Source: Anaspis maculata (lineage: Eukaryota > Arthropoda > Insecta > Coleoptera > Scraptiidae). From it: a stretch of 64,000 nt of DNA. Made by a program: the position numbers and the translations under genes. The DNA is taken from the NCBI GenBank assembly GCA_949128115.1, contig OX421967.1, forward strand, positions 7,802,070 through 7,866,069. Reading direction: 5' to 3'. Below are positions 33,961 to 45,029 of this stretch, in pieces (positions within the stretch are counted from its first letter, which is position 1; each line of letters begins with the position of its first letter). Under the pieces are notes generated by a model. The model ran no database searches. It was not told the origin of the DNA and worked only from the letters and a program-made list of their open reading frames with translations.

Positions 33961-35207
33961 TCACATATCTAAACGTTTCGGCGGTTTGACAATTCTCCCG
34001 CTGGAGGTTCTATTCATTCCCTTATCTTTATTGTAGGGTTTTTCCAATCCCAAGAATGCATCAATTGATTGTTTCACACTGTCGTCATCCTCACTTACAT
34101 TTTGAATTTCGTTTCCCGTATCTACGGAATCATTTTGATCTTCAATTTCCGGAACATATAGTACTTCTATAACAGTGTTATTGGACTTTTTGCTATCGCT
34201 ATGTGAATTTATTAAATTATTATCAATGGGATTTGAAGTTGCTAGATTTTGATCATTTTCAGTTGTATTCAAGTCAGCATCTCTAACATGTTTAGGAGGG
34301 TGATGAATTTTACTATTGCTTTTATTGGATAAACTTGATTCTCTAGGTCTGAGATATTTTCTGTTTTGTACATAATTTCCTTTTATTTCTACTTCTATTT
34401 TATATCTACGATCACCTAGCCTACTGATGATTATTCCTGGTTGCCAGTTTGAATTTGGTTTTGACTGTACCCAAACTTTTCCATTATTTGCCAATGATTT
34501 GAATTGTCTGAATCCGTTTCTTTGATTATAATAATCTGTTGCATAATTTTCTTTCCCCTACAGATGTTTCATGTATTTCTTTGTATTAATCATGTGCGTC
34601 TGGAATTTATTCACGTTAAGAGGTAACAAAAGATTTCTGGTGCGCCTCGACATTAATACTTCGGATGGAGTTGTGTTTTCAAAAATAGGAGTGTTTCTCC
34701 ATTGTAACAGTGCCATATCTAGGTCTTTGTTATCTTCTAGGACTTTCTTGAAAATATTTTTCACGTTTTGTACCTGCCGCTCGGCCATGCCGTTGGACTG
34801 GCTATGATATGGTGAGGTGATTAAATGTTTGAAACCCCATTCAGAGATGAAATTCTTGAAATTTATGGCGGTATACTGAGGACCACCGTCACTCACCAGA
34901 ATGTATGAGACGCCGAACCTTGCAAAATGCTTTTCATTATTTTGATAATTTTATTACTTGTTGCGTTTCCGGCAAGTTTCTCCACTTCTACGGATTTAGA
35001 ATAGTAGTTTACTGGGATTGGGTATCGTTCCCCAAACAGTTCGAAAATGTCGGTACCTACTTTGAACCAAGGGATCGCAGGTACGTCATGGGTACGCAAC
35101 GGTTCGTTTCGGATCGTGGGCCAAAATACACTGTCCTCGCTCATTTTCACACTTTTGTTATAACCAAAGTGGTTGTAATGTATTTTACCCAGGATTTCTT
35201 TTCTCAA
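33961..35207 (-). pseudogene. Gypsy integrase
   Basis: Three partly overlapping frames. 34893-35207 starts with KIHYNHFGYNKS (zinc-binding H-H part) and VGTDIFELFG with the first catalytic Asp; the two zinc-binding cysteines are missing, through an internal deletion between FWPTI and RTHDVP. 34558-34896 has SDGGPQYTA (second Asp) and GMAERQV (catalytic Glu) at DD35E spacing. 33961-34494 has the C-terminal KVWVQSKPNSNWQPGII and RRYKIEV module typical of insect Gypsy integrases. Integrase inserts the cDNA; here frame breaks and the zinc-finger deletion make it non-functional. Confidence 0.85.
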
Positions 35208-35434
35208 TGACCTTGGAATGACGCATGCTTGCCCTTTATGAATAATACCATTATTTATTGTTAGTTCGCTCTTGTACTTCGTATAAATTCCAATTTTTTC
35301 GTTTACTTTATTGTTATTTGGCCAGCCTCTGGAACAATTTGAGAAAGAATCTCCAATTCTTCATCTTCAGTTTCAATTTTTATTTTTCCGAGATATTCAT
35401 CTGTAATTTTTGAACCTGAATAATTTACGCATAT

Positions 35435-35945
35435 TTATTCGTTTTCATTTATTGACATATTTTCTCCGTCATTTGAGTCCGTTTCAGGCAAATAGGCTCG
35501 CGACAATGCGTCTGCAATTATCAGTTCGCTGCCTCTTCTGTAATTTAAAGTAAATTGGTATTTTTGTAATTGAAGCAGCAAACGTTGTAGTCTGGGCGGA
35601 CATTTATCGATTGGTTTTTTAATTATGGCTAAAAGTGGTTGATGGTCACTTTCCACTATGACTTGTCTTCCAAAAACATAATCGTGGAATTTTTGCAACC
35701 CGTATAAAACTGCAAACATTTCTTTTTTATCTGGGAATATAATTTCTGTGTTTCTGTGAATGATTTTGATGAATAGCAGACTGGTTTGTTTTCTTTTAGT
35801 AGGCATGCACCTACGCCGTTTTGACTTGCATCTACTGACACCGTGATATTTTTCTTGGGATTAAAAAACTGTAAAACCGGACTTTGGAGTTAATTTTTTC
35901 TTAATTTTTTCAAGAGCTTGTATTCGAGGTTCTCTCAACTGAAGT
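35435..35945 (-). pseudogene. Gypsy RNase H with RT thumb remnant
   Basis: About 35945-35890 reads REPRIQALEKIKKKL, the end of the RT thumb. A phase change leads to SVDASQNGVGACLL (first RNase H Asp), a second break, then KKEMFAVLYGLQKFHDYVFG (catalytic Glu), VESDHQPLLAI (catalytic Asp) and IADALSRAYLP. Residues of the RNase H active site are present, but the frames do not join (35656-35841 versus 35435-35806). Confidence 0.85.
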
Positions 35946-35954
35946 GTGTATTTG

Positions 35955-36045
35955 AACGTTTTTGTACATATTTATAGGCATTAGATTCACTGAGGCTCCG
36001 CTATCTATTTTGAATTTGATTTGTTTGTTTTCAATTGCTAACTTT
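35955..36045 (-). pseudogene. Gypsy aspartic protease start
   Basis: The minus strand reads KFKIDSGASVNLMPINMYK. DSGAS is the catalytic motif of retroviral-type aspartic proteases, which cut the Gag-Pol polyprotein. The domain stops after about 30 residues at the deletion joint near 35945-35955. Confidence 0.65.
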
Positions 36046-36193
36046 GTTATCTAGGAACAACCTAGATAACAACCCGCATGACCATTTTTGATTCAAGTAT
36101 GCTTAATTTTCTGACTATTTATACTACCTACATAGAATTCTGTCGTATCATTTGAATTGATATGACTTAAAACTGCACTGATTTGATTTTTCT

Positions 36194-36690
36194 TCAAGAC
36201 CCACACATTGATCCCAAATGGTTTGTTTTTCTACACTTCATACACGTTTTTGAATACGCTGGACACTTGTTGATTTGATGTGACGATCCACATCTAGTAC
36301 AGTTGTTAATTACATTGTCTGACTTTGATACCTGATGTCTTCTGTTTGAATTACTCCGTCTCCTAGTGCTACTGGAACGATTTTCAAGAGGTTGTCTGGT
36401 ATGTGGACGCCTGTTCATTGTTTGTTTGATTGAATGAATCATGGCACCAACTGATGGGTCTTCGCTCAGGTATCGATGGTTGTTGTCCTTTTCAATTTTT
36501 TTTGACCGCTTCCTGGCTTGTTCGTGAATCACGCATATTTTGATTGCTTCTTTAAGCTTCAAATCTTCCTGCTGTAGTAATTTTTCTCGGATTTCGGAGT
36601 TGTTGCTACCACTGATTAGCACGCATGTCATCAAGTCGTCATTTAATTTTTCGAGTTTGCACAGTGAGACGCAGCTTCTGGCTAAGTACA
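36194..36690 (-). pseudogene. Gypsy Gag C-terminal part with two zinc knuckles
   Basis: The frame carries LNDDLMTCVLISGSNN and KLLQQEDLKLKEAIKIC (capsid-like helices), an Arg/Ser-rich stretch (about 36330-36400), then two CCHC knuckles: CTRCGSSHQINKC and CMKCRKTNHLGSMC near 36200-36300. Gag packages the element RNA. The frame is open but its N-terminal part (36690-36769) is sequence of another Gypsy pol, so the natural start is lost. Confidence 0.75.
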
Positions 36691-37190
36691 AGTACCGGTA
36701 TTCCCTTCTTGGACCTGAAAATTGCCAATAACAGTTTATGATCTGTTTGGAGCGTCCATGATCTACCATATATCATTTTGCGAAATCTAGTCATTAATAG
36801 GGCTTCTTTTTCAATTTGACTGTAGTTCTGTTCGGCCGTTGTGAACGATCTTCAAACGTGACTGATTGCCTCTACTCTTCCGACTGGGAAACCATGCGTA
36901 AATCAAGATCCAATTGCACTCTGTGAAACGGCTGCCGCAAGAATGATCTCCAGCTTGGTATCATAGTGTGTCGACGTCAAATCCGACTGAAGAATGACCT
37001 TGAACTGCTCTAAAGACTTCTGACACTGGCTTGTCCGATTCCACGGTGCATTCTTCTCCAGGAGATTATTAACAGTCTGCGCAGATCGCTCATCTGCGGT
37101 ATGAATTTTCTGTAGTAATCAACGGAACCCAAAAACGACCGAAGCGTAGATAAATCATCAGGTGAGGACCAGATTTTAGCTTCTTGAGCT
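36690..37190 (-). pseudogene. Second Ty3/Gypsy pol scrap (RT end to RNase H)
   Basis: On the minus strand, with several frame breaks, one reads TLRSFLGS and YYRKF-like text near 37100-37150, AAAVSQSA-like sequence with the RNase H start near 36930, TTAEQNYSQIEKEAL near 36800-36840, and SWTLQTDHKLLLAI near 36740. These are RT connection and RNase H signatures of a Ty3/Gypsy family different from the adjacent element. It ends where Gag of the other element begins. Confidence 0.65.
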
Positions 37191-37751
37191 TCTAAAAGTT
37201 CTTTCTGTTCTTGAAGAGTTTCTTTCCACCTTTAAAAACCTTTCTTCCGTTCTTCTACAGATTTCCTCGATTCCTATTTTTCTTCAAGACGATTCTGGTC
37301 TTGAGCTTTCCGAACCTTTCCTGCATCCAAGCCGTGATGCTTGCCAAGCTATTTCCGTTTTCGTTTTCCCTACCTCTGGTCTTCGGTGTCTTCAACGAAC
37401 GAGTTCTCGAATTTTCCAGAGGCCTAAATATTTTCAGGCGTTCCCTGTTTCTGCCGACACCCCCAGTTCGTTTGTTTTGCCAGAAAATGACTCTTTTGAG
37501 TCTTTGCTGAGTTGGGGAGAGTCAGAAAGATCAGCGCCAAAAATTGCGCTCCGACCAGTACACAACAGACTTGACAAAGATTGATCCAGAGCCGTCAAAC
37601 AAGAATAAAAACCGATGAAAATGGAAAAAACAAGCAACCGTATAGCAGGCAGTTTGTTGGTGGAATTAAGAGGGAGCAATGACCTCAACACTGTACTGTA
37701 AAGGGATTTTCTTTCTGTCATTGAATTAGCCCCAGCTTTTTTCCGAAAAGG
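37191..37751. other. Unassigned stretch
   Basis: Nothing is recognised. It is C/T-rich on the plus strand near 37195-37300, and frames of 95-99 codons on both strands lack domains. Confidence 0.4.
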
Positions 37752-38840
37752 TGAGCTGGAATTCTTTGGAGGTGTGCTTTGGGCTTTTTCAAAGAAGACG
37801 AGTTGAAGTTCCCATAAGCGTTACGTTTCAGGCCTCCTTCGAGAAGCAAAGTTGGAACTCCTTAGAGCTGGCTTCTACCCTTTTCAAAGAAGTCGAGTTG
37901 AATTCTCTAGTCGCTACGATCGAGACTTTCTTCCTGTTTCAGAAAGCAGTTGCAACTTCATAGAGTAGGGGGTTCAATTATTTCGAAACGAGTTGGGTGA
38001 AAACTTCTAAGGGCTCTGTTCCAGCCCTCCTTCAAGAAGTAGAATTAAGACACCTCAGAGCTGGGCTTCGAACTTCACCGCCAAAGAAGCCGAGTTCGAC
38101 ACTTTCCAAAGAAGCAGAGTTGAAGCTCCCGGACGCTACGTTCCAGGCCTCTCCCAAAAGGAAAGTCGAGGCTCCTTGGAGATGCGTATCGACTCTTTCA
38201 AAAGAAGCCGGATAGAACCTCCTAAGCGTCGCATTCCAGATCTCCTCCAAGAAGAAAAGTTGAGACTAGTTGGAGCTGCTCTTCGATTCTTGCCAAAGAA
38301 GCCGAGTTGAAGCTTATGAGCACTGCGTTTCAAGCTTCTTTCGGGAAGTGAAGTCGAGTCTCCTCAGAGCTGAGGCTTCGACCCTTCCCAAAGAGGCCAG
38401 GTTGAAGCTCCTAAACGCTGCGTTACAGTCTTCCTTCAAGAAGCGGAGCTGAAACTTCTAAGAGCAGTGCATCGGCTCTTTCCTAAGAAACCGCGTTTAA
38501 AGCCTTCAAGTGCTACGTGTCAGGTCTACTCCCTTCTTCAGAAAGTAAAGTTGAGAGTTCTTAGAGCTGGAGCTTCGACCCATTCCAAAGAAGTCAGGTT
38601 GAAGCTCCTCAGCCTTACGTTCCAGGCCTCTCTCGGTAAGCAGAGTTGAGATTTCTTATTTCTTGGAGCTGGGCTCCGACTCTTTCCGAATCAGTCAAGT
38701 TGAAGCCCGCTGCGTCTCAGGTTTCAGGTCTCCTTCCGAAACTAAAACTGAGACTCCTCAGAGCTGCTCTCCAACCTTTTCCGGCGAATCCGAGCTGGGA
38801 GAGTACAGAACTTCATCTGGAAGAGTTGGAGCTGCCAAAT
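37752..38840 (+). repeat. 94-bp tandem array, about 11 copies
   Basis: Units contain GAGTTGAAGCTCCTAAGCG, TTCCAGGCCTCCTTCAAGAA, AAGTTGAGACTCC, TTAGAGCTG and CTTCGACCCTTTCCAAAGAA. Starts at about 37801, 37896, 37990, 38118, 38212, 38305, 38399, 38494, 38596, 38698 and 38791 give spacings of 93-102 bp, with one 128-bp unit that includes a small internal duplication. The usual 94-bp period is not a multiple of three, so the many 60-72-codon frames across it are chance. Confidence 0.9.
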
Positions 38841-40457
38841 TATGATTGAGCTTTGCTCGCGTTAAAAGTGGTAACGATCGCAGTCACGTGGTTATTTGTG
38901 AATAGTCCTGTTTTTTCAATCGTTATTTCCAGCAAAAATAATTGTGTGTCTCCGCACGTTGCATAATTGAAAACTACAGGGAAAATACGTCCAGTTATTT
39001 GAAAAAAAATTAGCAACTTACAAATTAGGGCAGCCAGGTGGAAGCATTCCTGTGGCATCGACTAAAAGCCAGAGATTTTCCAGGAACGCCTTGTAGATAC
39101 GTATGATAATGGCAAGGGTGTATTCTGGCAGGTTTTAATAATACTATGGCAAACGAGCGAGAGGTCTGCATATTCCTTGGCACACACACATACACTTTCA
39201 TACACACAACAGTTAAGATTTGACAACTTCAGGCTCAACTTAATCCGGAGAGATAAAATTTAATTCTCCCCCCGTTGCCGGATCCTCAGAGGAGCATTTG
39301 AGCCTTTGTACGGACGGCTCTTTGGTCTTGGAGGAAAAGGGGGGGAGGGGGTGGTGTGGTGTCGGCGGGCGGACCGGGCCGGGGGTAGGGGAGGTCGGAT
39401 TCTTCACACACAAACAAGTTGGCGCGCGGGTGTAAACTTGATGTATATGCCCCGGCATACATCTTGCTGTTGCTGTTAAGTAGGTACGTCTTCATTTCTG
39501 ATGTGGGATTATAATTAGCGCGCCGACGTTGTTGCTTCCGGGCGCCATTTCTCTAAGATGCGTGCGTGAGGAAACGGGTTGAACAGATCAAAAGCAACCG
39601 ATCCGATTTGGTTCATCACAGTTCCAGTTTGTACTAGTTGTGAACCGTTTGGTTTGAGAAAAAAACGCAGAGTCGCATTGCTCGTACGCCATTCAGTGAG
39701 AAATGATACCCCAGAACATGCTTTTTCCATGTTTCGAAACATCTGAGAATTTAGTTTCACCTAACCATGTTTCGACCCATTGATACTCCGCCTTCAAGTC
39801 AAATTTTGGCGAAATTTCGTCAGCGGTTCCAAAGCTGGACGACAGAAGTGATTGGAAAATTCGATCAATTTTTTTTTTTGACAAAAAAATTCATACAAAC
39901 CGCTTTTAACATCATCTGCCTTGCATGGGGGGTTACGTACAATGATGACGTTTTAGGTACTTGGGGTACAACAAATAAAACTCGCACAACGCGATCCGTT
40001 CTATAGAAAATGAGGTCTTATACGATTTTTTTTCTATTGCTTTAAAATGTTCTACAAGGTGAGTTTGCTACATGAATGATGATAAATAGTTCGTCTCAAA
40101 AGCCTCTACCTTTAAAAAAAAAATGTTGAAAATTGAGGCGGAATCAACCCTGATTAAATTTCAACGTCTGATGACGTAGGCGGACGAGTTGAGTTTGCGC
40201 AATGGGATGGTCGTAGCTGAAGCCTTGTTGCCAAATTGTGTGACAGGCAGTCATGATTTGCATGAATATTTTGATATTCCTTAGAAAAAAATCACTTCGA
40301 CAAAACAACACGTTAGGTGATATGTTTTTGGCTACAATGGAATATCTTTTGAGGCATGAACAATCAATTTTGGTGTTTGCAATGGGAGTCCATTGAAAAT
40401 CTAGCAGCTTTGCAACAAGGAAACGTCATTTAAACGACGCTGTTGCCACCTTCTTAA
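38841..40457. other. Unassigned stretch with GC-rich island
   Basis: No gene is recognised. The segment 39240-39540 is strongly G- and C-rich. At 39515-39884 two overlapping minus frames occur without a family assignment. 40100-40450 is AT-rich with no features I can name. Confidence 0.35.
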
Positions 40458-40526
40458 TTGTCTTTTTTGACAGAATGGTGGTTGAATCGAAATTATTTGT
40501 TCGGTACATTCTGCAAATCAACAATA

Positions 40527-40788
40527 ATGTCATCGAAAACATGCATTTTCAAGGGATATCCCAACACCTCTTCAAGTGTCCCACAAAAAATTGTCATCAG
40601 CGTACCCAAGTCTCGACCCCTGAGAAACAAGTGCCATACAGCTACCGGCGACAAGAGCCCAGCCCCATGGGGCGGCGGATATTTTTGCTGTGGAGATCAT
40701 TTCAATGTAGGTAGAATCGTTGAACTTTGTGACCCCTTACCTGCAACAGTTTGTTTTTTTACAGCTGGAATCCGATGCCCCAAACTAG
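40527..40788 (+). pseudogene. THAP-domain gene remnant with one intron
   Basis: Exon 1 (ATG at 40527) reads MSSKTCIFKGYPNTSS, then KIVISVPKSRPLRNKC and YFCCGDHFN at its end (40706). This is the layout of a THAP zinc-binding DNA-binding domain: early Cys, VPK block, CxxxHF at the end of the first half. The second zinc Cys is replaced by Tyr (GY). A donor GTAGGT follows at 40707, and a polypyrimidine tract with TTTTTTTACAG ends at 40764, a 58-bp intron. The splice restores LESDAPN, matching the DHFDLExDxxN pattern of insect THAP proteins, then hits TAG. THAP domains occur in P-type transposases and in chromatin regulators; which one this was cannot be told. The stop and lost Cys argue for a pseudogene. 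Confidence 0.5.
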
Positions 40789-41284
40789 AAGTAGTAGTAT
40801 GTATGAGGTTGTGGGCTCGGTTGTGGGCTTGAAAACCATTCAAGGAAAATATGTAGTACCCCCCTTCAGAAATTGAACTGAAAAAAAAAGCCTCAGCTAA
40901 CTCCTTTTACAAAGAAAAAGAAATAGCTCACTACCTCACTGGCAGCAGATCGTGGAGGTATGCAAAGAAAATGATTCCAAGCAACACTTGGAAATGGATG
41001 TGGCAGGAAGTGAAATTATATGCCACCATCTAGATAGGTGTAAGCAAGGATCTACAGCAGCTATCGTCACCATCAGCAACATAGCGAATCGACAGGCCGT
41101 GGAACTTGATGATTCTTCCAACCAAGTAGAACAATTCACTGCTTCGCTTCCAAAACGAAGATTCGGTACTCTGCCTGCAAATTAGCCACACCCAACATGT
41201 TCTGTTTTTACATTTTATCCAACTTCATTATAACATTCAGTTGTCAACTGTATGAAAATTAAAACAAATGAACCTGGGCATCTA
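40789..41284. other. Unassigned stretch after the THAP remnant
   Basis: A 77-codon plus frame (40952-41185, starting MEVCKENDSK) follows an acceptor-like CACTGGCAGCAG near 40950. It could be a further exon of the THAP gene, but it has no recognisable domain. Confidence 0.25.
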
Positions 41285-41532
41285 AGGTTTGAAAGTATTT
41301 TTTCAGAAAAGAAAATCTAATTCTGTTGAATTTAATGTATCGCAAAATAGGTGGTGTCATTTGAAATTTCAAAGTTGGGGTAGGTGGAGGCGAGGGGGTG
41401 AAAGATAGAAGATCGCTAATGTATGGTTCAGATGTCCCCCTCGATATAAAAATCGACCTGTTTTTGCTCGAAGACATTCTCACTAGGAATCGGGAGTTAT
41501 TGCAGGTGGATAGTTTTCAAATGATCACCCGG
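41285..41532. mobile_element. Fold-back element C, right-arm fragment
   Basis: About 250 bp matching the right arm of the element at 21515-22594: TTTAATGTATCGCAAAATAG, TCATTTGAAATTTCAAAGTT, CCCCCTCGATATAAAAATCG, CACTAGGAATCGGGAGTTAT, ending GATCACCCGG at 41532. The left arm and loop are missing. Confidence 0.8.
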
Positions 41533-41689
41533 TATGTATATCAAGTATGTACCTCATTTCAAATCGACGACTCTACACCTCTTTAGGTAAATTATTTTAC
41601 AATGTAAAATTTATTCGAGCAAATAAATAGATCTATCTATCTATCAATAAAATAAGGAATAATAGTCTCAATTTTTTTGAAATTCATGA

Positions 41690-42430
41690 AACTGGTTCAA
41701 ATCGAACTGGTGACAGTGAAAAATAATTTAAAAAATCCAAGTTGTGAATTGGGGTAGTTATCAAGGGGGTTGGGGGTCGAAATTGAGAAAATAAATAAAA
41801 ATTCCGATTTTTTTTATTCTTATAAAATCTGAATCGAATAATAATCAAAATATAATTTTGGAAAATCTAAATCAATGATTTGGGGGTTATTCTTAAGGGG
41901 GCTGAGGGTCAAAATCAAGGGAACGGAGTAACATTCCGAGACTTGCGATTCCCATTATTGGGGAAATAATTCAAAAAAAATCTAAACCAATGAGTTCTGG
42001 TGTTATTGAGGGAGTAGAGGGTCAAAATCAAGACAAAAATGGAATTCTGGACCTTACAGTTCAGCTAGAAATTGATCTGGGTGAATGACAAAATGATAAT
42101 AAAATCATCATCCCATTTCTCGACCATCCCTTTTTCCACCCACCGTAATTTCTGCCTACAGCCATGTCCTAATCCAAATAAGAATTTGTCTTAAGCATTT
42201 TAAAATTCATGAAACTGGCTCAAATCAAGTTGAAGAATAAAAAATATAAGTTGTGAATTGGAGTAATTGACGAGGGGACGGGGGTCGAAATCGGGTGAAA
42301 ACATTTGCACTCCAGGAAAACGGTAATGAAGAAGTAATTTAAAAAAAATCTGAATCAATAAATTGAGATTGATTACCTACTGAGGGGACAGTGGTCAAAA
42401 TCTAGAAAAAGGAAGAAATTCCAAAACTTT
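41690..42430 (+). repeat. Degenerate repeats, unit about 110-130 bp
   Basis: The block AATC(T/C)AA...AATT(G)GGG...GAGGGG...GGGTCGAAATC recurs with anchors near 41767, 41897, 42011, 42274 and 42382. The longer lead GAAATTCATGAAACTGGTTC is seen at about 41680 and 42210. These are heavily diverged copies of one unit. A TATCTATCTATC microsatellite precedes them (about 41629-41646). Confidence 0.6.
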
Positions 42431-42442
42431 AAATTCATATAT

Positions 42443-42968
42443 AGGTCTTTCAATAAGAGTGATAGAACTTCAAATTGGAATTAAACAAATTATGTTCGGG
42501 TTAACTATATCAATTGACTCTATGTGAGAGTTTTCAACATTATGTGCGGGTTATAACATCTAGTAAATGGCCTCCTCGACTATGTCTAACGGCGTATAGA
42601 CGAGAAGTCCAATTTGTAATAACTTTCTGGCAGATATCGGGCTATATTTTAGTAATAACACGCACAATATTGTCCCTCAGGGCTTCAATGGTTCTAGGCT
42701 TGTTCTTGTAGACCAGGGACTTCACATACCCCCACAGAAAAAAGTCCAGGGACGTGATATCGCAAGATCTCGCTGGCCAATTGAAATCGCTGTTCCGCGA
42801 AATTGTTCTTCCTTGGAAGTTTTTGGCCAACAAGTCCCAAGGTTTGTCTTGCTGTGTGGCATGTAGCCCCGTCTTGTTGAGAGAAGATGAGATGCTAGTG
42901 TAATAAAGGGCAACGGCAACCGCACATTTTACAAGAAGAATTCTACCACCATTCTCTTCCTTATGCAA
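42443..42968 (-). pseudogene. Tc1/mariner-group transposase, C-terminal remnant
   Basis: The minus frame reads KTGLHATQQDKPWDLLAKNF, then NWPARSCDITSLDFFLWG, VKSLVYKN and IEALRDNI, then a TAG, then PDICQKVITNWTSRL and SRGGHLLDV. The WPARSxDxTxLDFFLWG block contains the last catalytic Asp of the DDE/D triad in this insect mariner-like family. The second Asp (in DGAxxHxA) is lost (KTGLHAT). A terminal-repeat-like AGGTCTTTCAATAAGAG sits at 42443 after TA. The 5' half is absent; beyond 42968 unrelated repeats begin. Confidence 0.75.
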
Positions 42969-43004
42969 TTTCGAGACGATTTAGGGACGTTCAGTCATTT
43001 TTTG

Positions 43005-43355
43005 GCAGACCTGATTAGGTTTTTTGACGCAGAATCAACTTGGACACATAAAGCTGTGTACATGGACCTCGTCTGGTTCAGTGATTTTTTTTCCAGATCT
43101 GATTTGGTTTTTTGAGGCAAAATCCACTCTGAAACGTAAAGCTATGTGCACATGGACCTCGTCAGGTATGATAGTTTTTTTTAGTGAAGACCTGATTTGG
43201 TTTCTGGACGCAAAATTAACTTGAACTTATAAACCTGTGTACATGGACCTCGTCAGGTTCAGTAATTTTTTTTGCAGACCTGATTTAGTTTTTCGACGCA
43301 AAATCAACTCTGAAACGTAAAGTTGTGCACATGGACCTCGTCAGGTTTAGTGACG
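43005..43355 (+). repeat. Tandem array, unit 86-94 bp, 4 copies
   Basis: Units run GCAGACCTGATTTGGTTTTT, GACGCAAAATCAACT, GTACATGGACCTCGTCAGGT and TCAGTAATTTTTTTT, with starts near 43006, 43094, 43188 and 43274. The same family reappears at 49000-49200, on the other side of fold-back element E. 43356-43577 carries a short coding-like scrap (KVHLIEKGFYTMTEFLED near 43445-43495) followed by ATACAATGTG repeats, like the 3' end of a non-LTR element. Confidence 0.85.
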
Positions 43356-44520
43356 TTTAGAAACCTTTCCAAACAAAAAAAAAACTGCTGTCCAGAAGAG
43401 CGTCTGCCAGCAGCCGCCCACAGCACTCAGAGAAGCTTTAAAAGTCCATCTGATTGAAAAGGGATTCTATACCATGACTGAATTCTTGGAGGATTCAGGT
43501 TAACCGATAGATACAATGTGATACAATGTGATGCAATACTCGCTTATAATTTGGTTGTTATCTTCTTATTTGTTATACAGGGCGGTCCAGGTTATAGTAG
43601 CAATAATTCGCCATTCGATGGTCCATCAAAAACTAGGTCGACATGCATAATTCAGTTTTTTTCCAAAACGCTTCCTAAGGGAGATAGAGCCCTTCAAAGT
43701 TCAGTTTTTAAGATCTTTTTCTTGCAATAACTCTCAAGCCATTGAAGCGATTCCAACCAAATTCGGTACAAATGCTGACAAAATAGATACACATCACTTG
43801 ACGTAAATAATATTTGTCAAAATTGTTAACGGGGGAATCGTTCAGCTTCTCCCACCGTATTTTCTACGTCACTAAATATTTCAAAACAATTGTAGTTTCT
43901 TTGAATTCCTTGTTCAATGGAGAAAAAAGTTACTCTTGTGAAATTTTTAGAGGCTTCATTTCCGTGATATTTGGGTTTGAAACTTTGGAAAACGCTTCGA
44001 AATCGCGACTTTTGGAGGCCTAGAAATTAAAATCCAAGAAAACTCATGATTCCTCAACTGGAATAAGTTTTCTAGGTCGTTTAAGTTGATTAACTGCCAT
44101 TTTTTGCTAAGAAACAAGGCGTTCCCAGGAGAAAAACAAGCGAATATGCCTCATGGGCATGAGGCTCAGTAGCGCACTTCCTTTTTGAAGGGTTAGTGGA
44201 CGCAAGATGTTAATTAGGGTTCTACCGTTATTATTTGGTCAAAAATTTCAATATGGCGGCCAAAATAGCGTCAGAATCATGGCATTCGGCTCAAAAATCA
44301 AAATGATCGTGCTATAGACAACGGTAAGTTCCAAGTTTCATGAAAATCGTTCCACTTATGGGAGATTTCAAGGTGGCGGCCAAGATAATGGCAGAATGTT
44401 GGAATTTGGCTGGAGAATGAGAATGATCATACGAAACAAAAGTGAGTCTCAAGCTCCATAAGAACCGTTTAAGTGATAAGAGATTTCAATATGGCGGCAG
44501 AGCATCATTTTTGTCCGAAA

Positions 44521-45025
44521 TCGGATGTATATTGATGAAGTTCACATCGCCTGTGGATTTCACTCAAATCGGAACACTTTCAGAGAAATCTAAAATGGCG
44601 GACAAAAGATGGCGGCCAAGTAAGAAAATCATCAGTCAAATTTATATGGTGGACACGTACGCATTTGATTGGTAGTCGCACCACATCGATATCGTTTTTC
44701 GTTGAGGCATAATTCTACTAGTTCTATCATTTTGAAACATGTTCGAAATTGTCGAAAATTGAATGAATCCTAATGTTCGAAATTGTCGAAAATTGAATGT
44801 ATCCTAATGAAGTTCACATCGCCTGCGAATTTTACTAAAATCGGACCACTTTCGGAGCAATTCAAAATGGCGGATCAAAGATGGCAGCCAAGTGACAAAA
44901 ATTATTGGCCAACTTTATATTGTGGTTACGTCCGCATTCAATTGACGTTTGCATCACATTGATATCTTTTTTCGTTGAGGCAGAATTCTCCTAGTTCTAT
45001 CACTTCGAAACATGTTCAATAGTGA
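44521..45025 (+). repeat. Direct repeats in element E, left pair (unit about 230 bp)
   Basis: Two copies (about 44521-44745 and 44805-45025) share TGAAGTTCACATCGCC, AAATCGGACCACTTTC, AAAATGGCGGA(T/C)AAAAGATGG, TCACATCGATATC and TTCGTTGAGGCATAATTC, AGTTCTATCA in the same order. Further copies are at 47815-48270. Preceding sequence (44230-44500) is another short repeat series with AATATGGCGGCC. Confidence 0.8.
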
Positions 45026-45029
45026 GAAT

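Larger units (their letters stand above)
33684..36690 (-). mobile_element. Ty3/Gypsy LTR retrotransposon, internally deleted
   Basis: On the minus strand the order is gag zinc knuckles, protease start, RT thumb end, RNase H, integrase, then polypurine tract and LTR. This is the order of Ty3/Gypsy pol. The RT palm and fingers, including the YxDD active site, are absent: protease sequence (about 35960-36040) joins RT C-terminal sequence (about 35890-35945) directly. Upstream, the gag joins an unrelated Gypsy pol scrap near 36690. Dead element. Confidence 0.8.

Noticed and set aside
37752..38849. Possible repeat-protein gene
   Set aside because: The mostly 94-bp period is not a multiple of three, and frames are open in all phases and on both strands.
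40952..41185. Additional THAP-gene exon
   Set aside because: A plausible acceptor exists, but the 77 codons show no domain and the upstream frame is already stopped.
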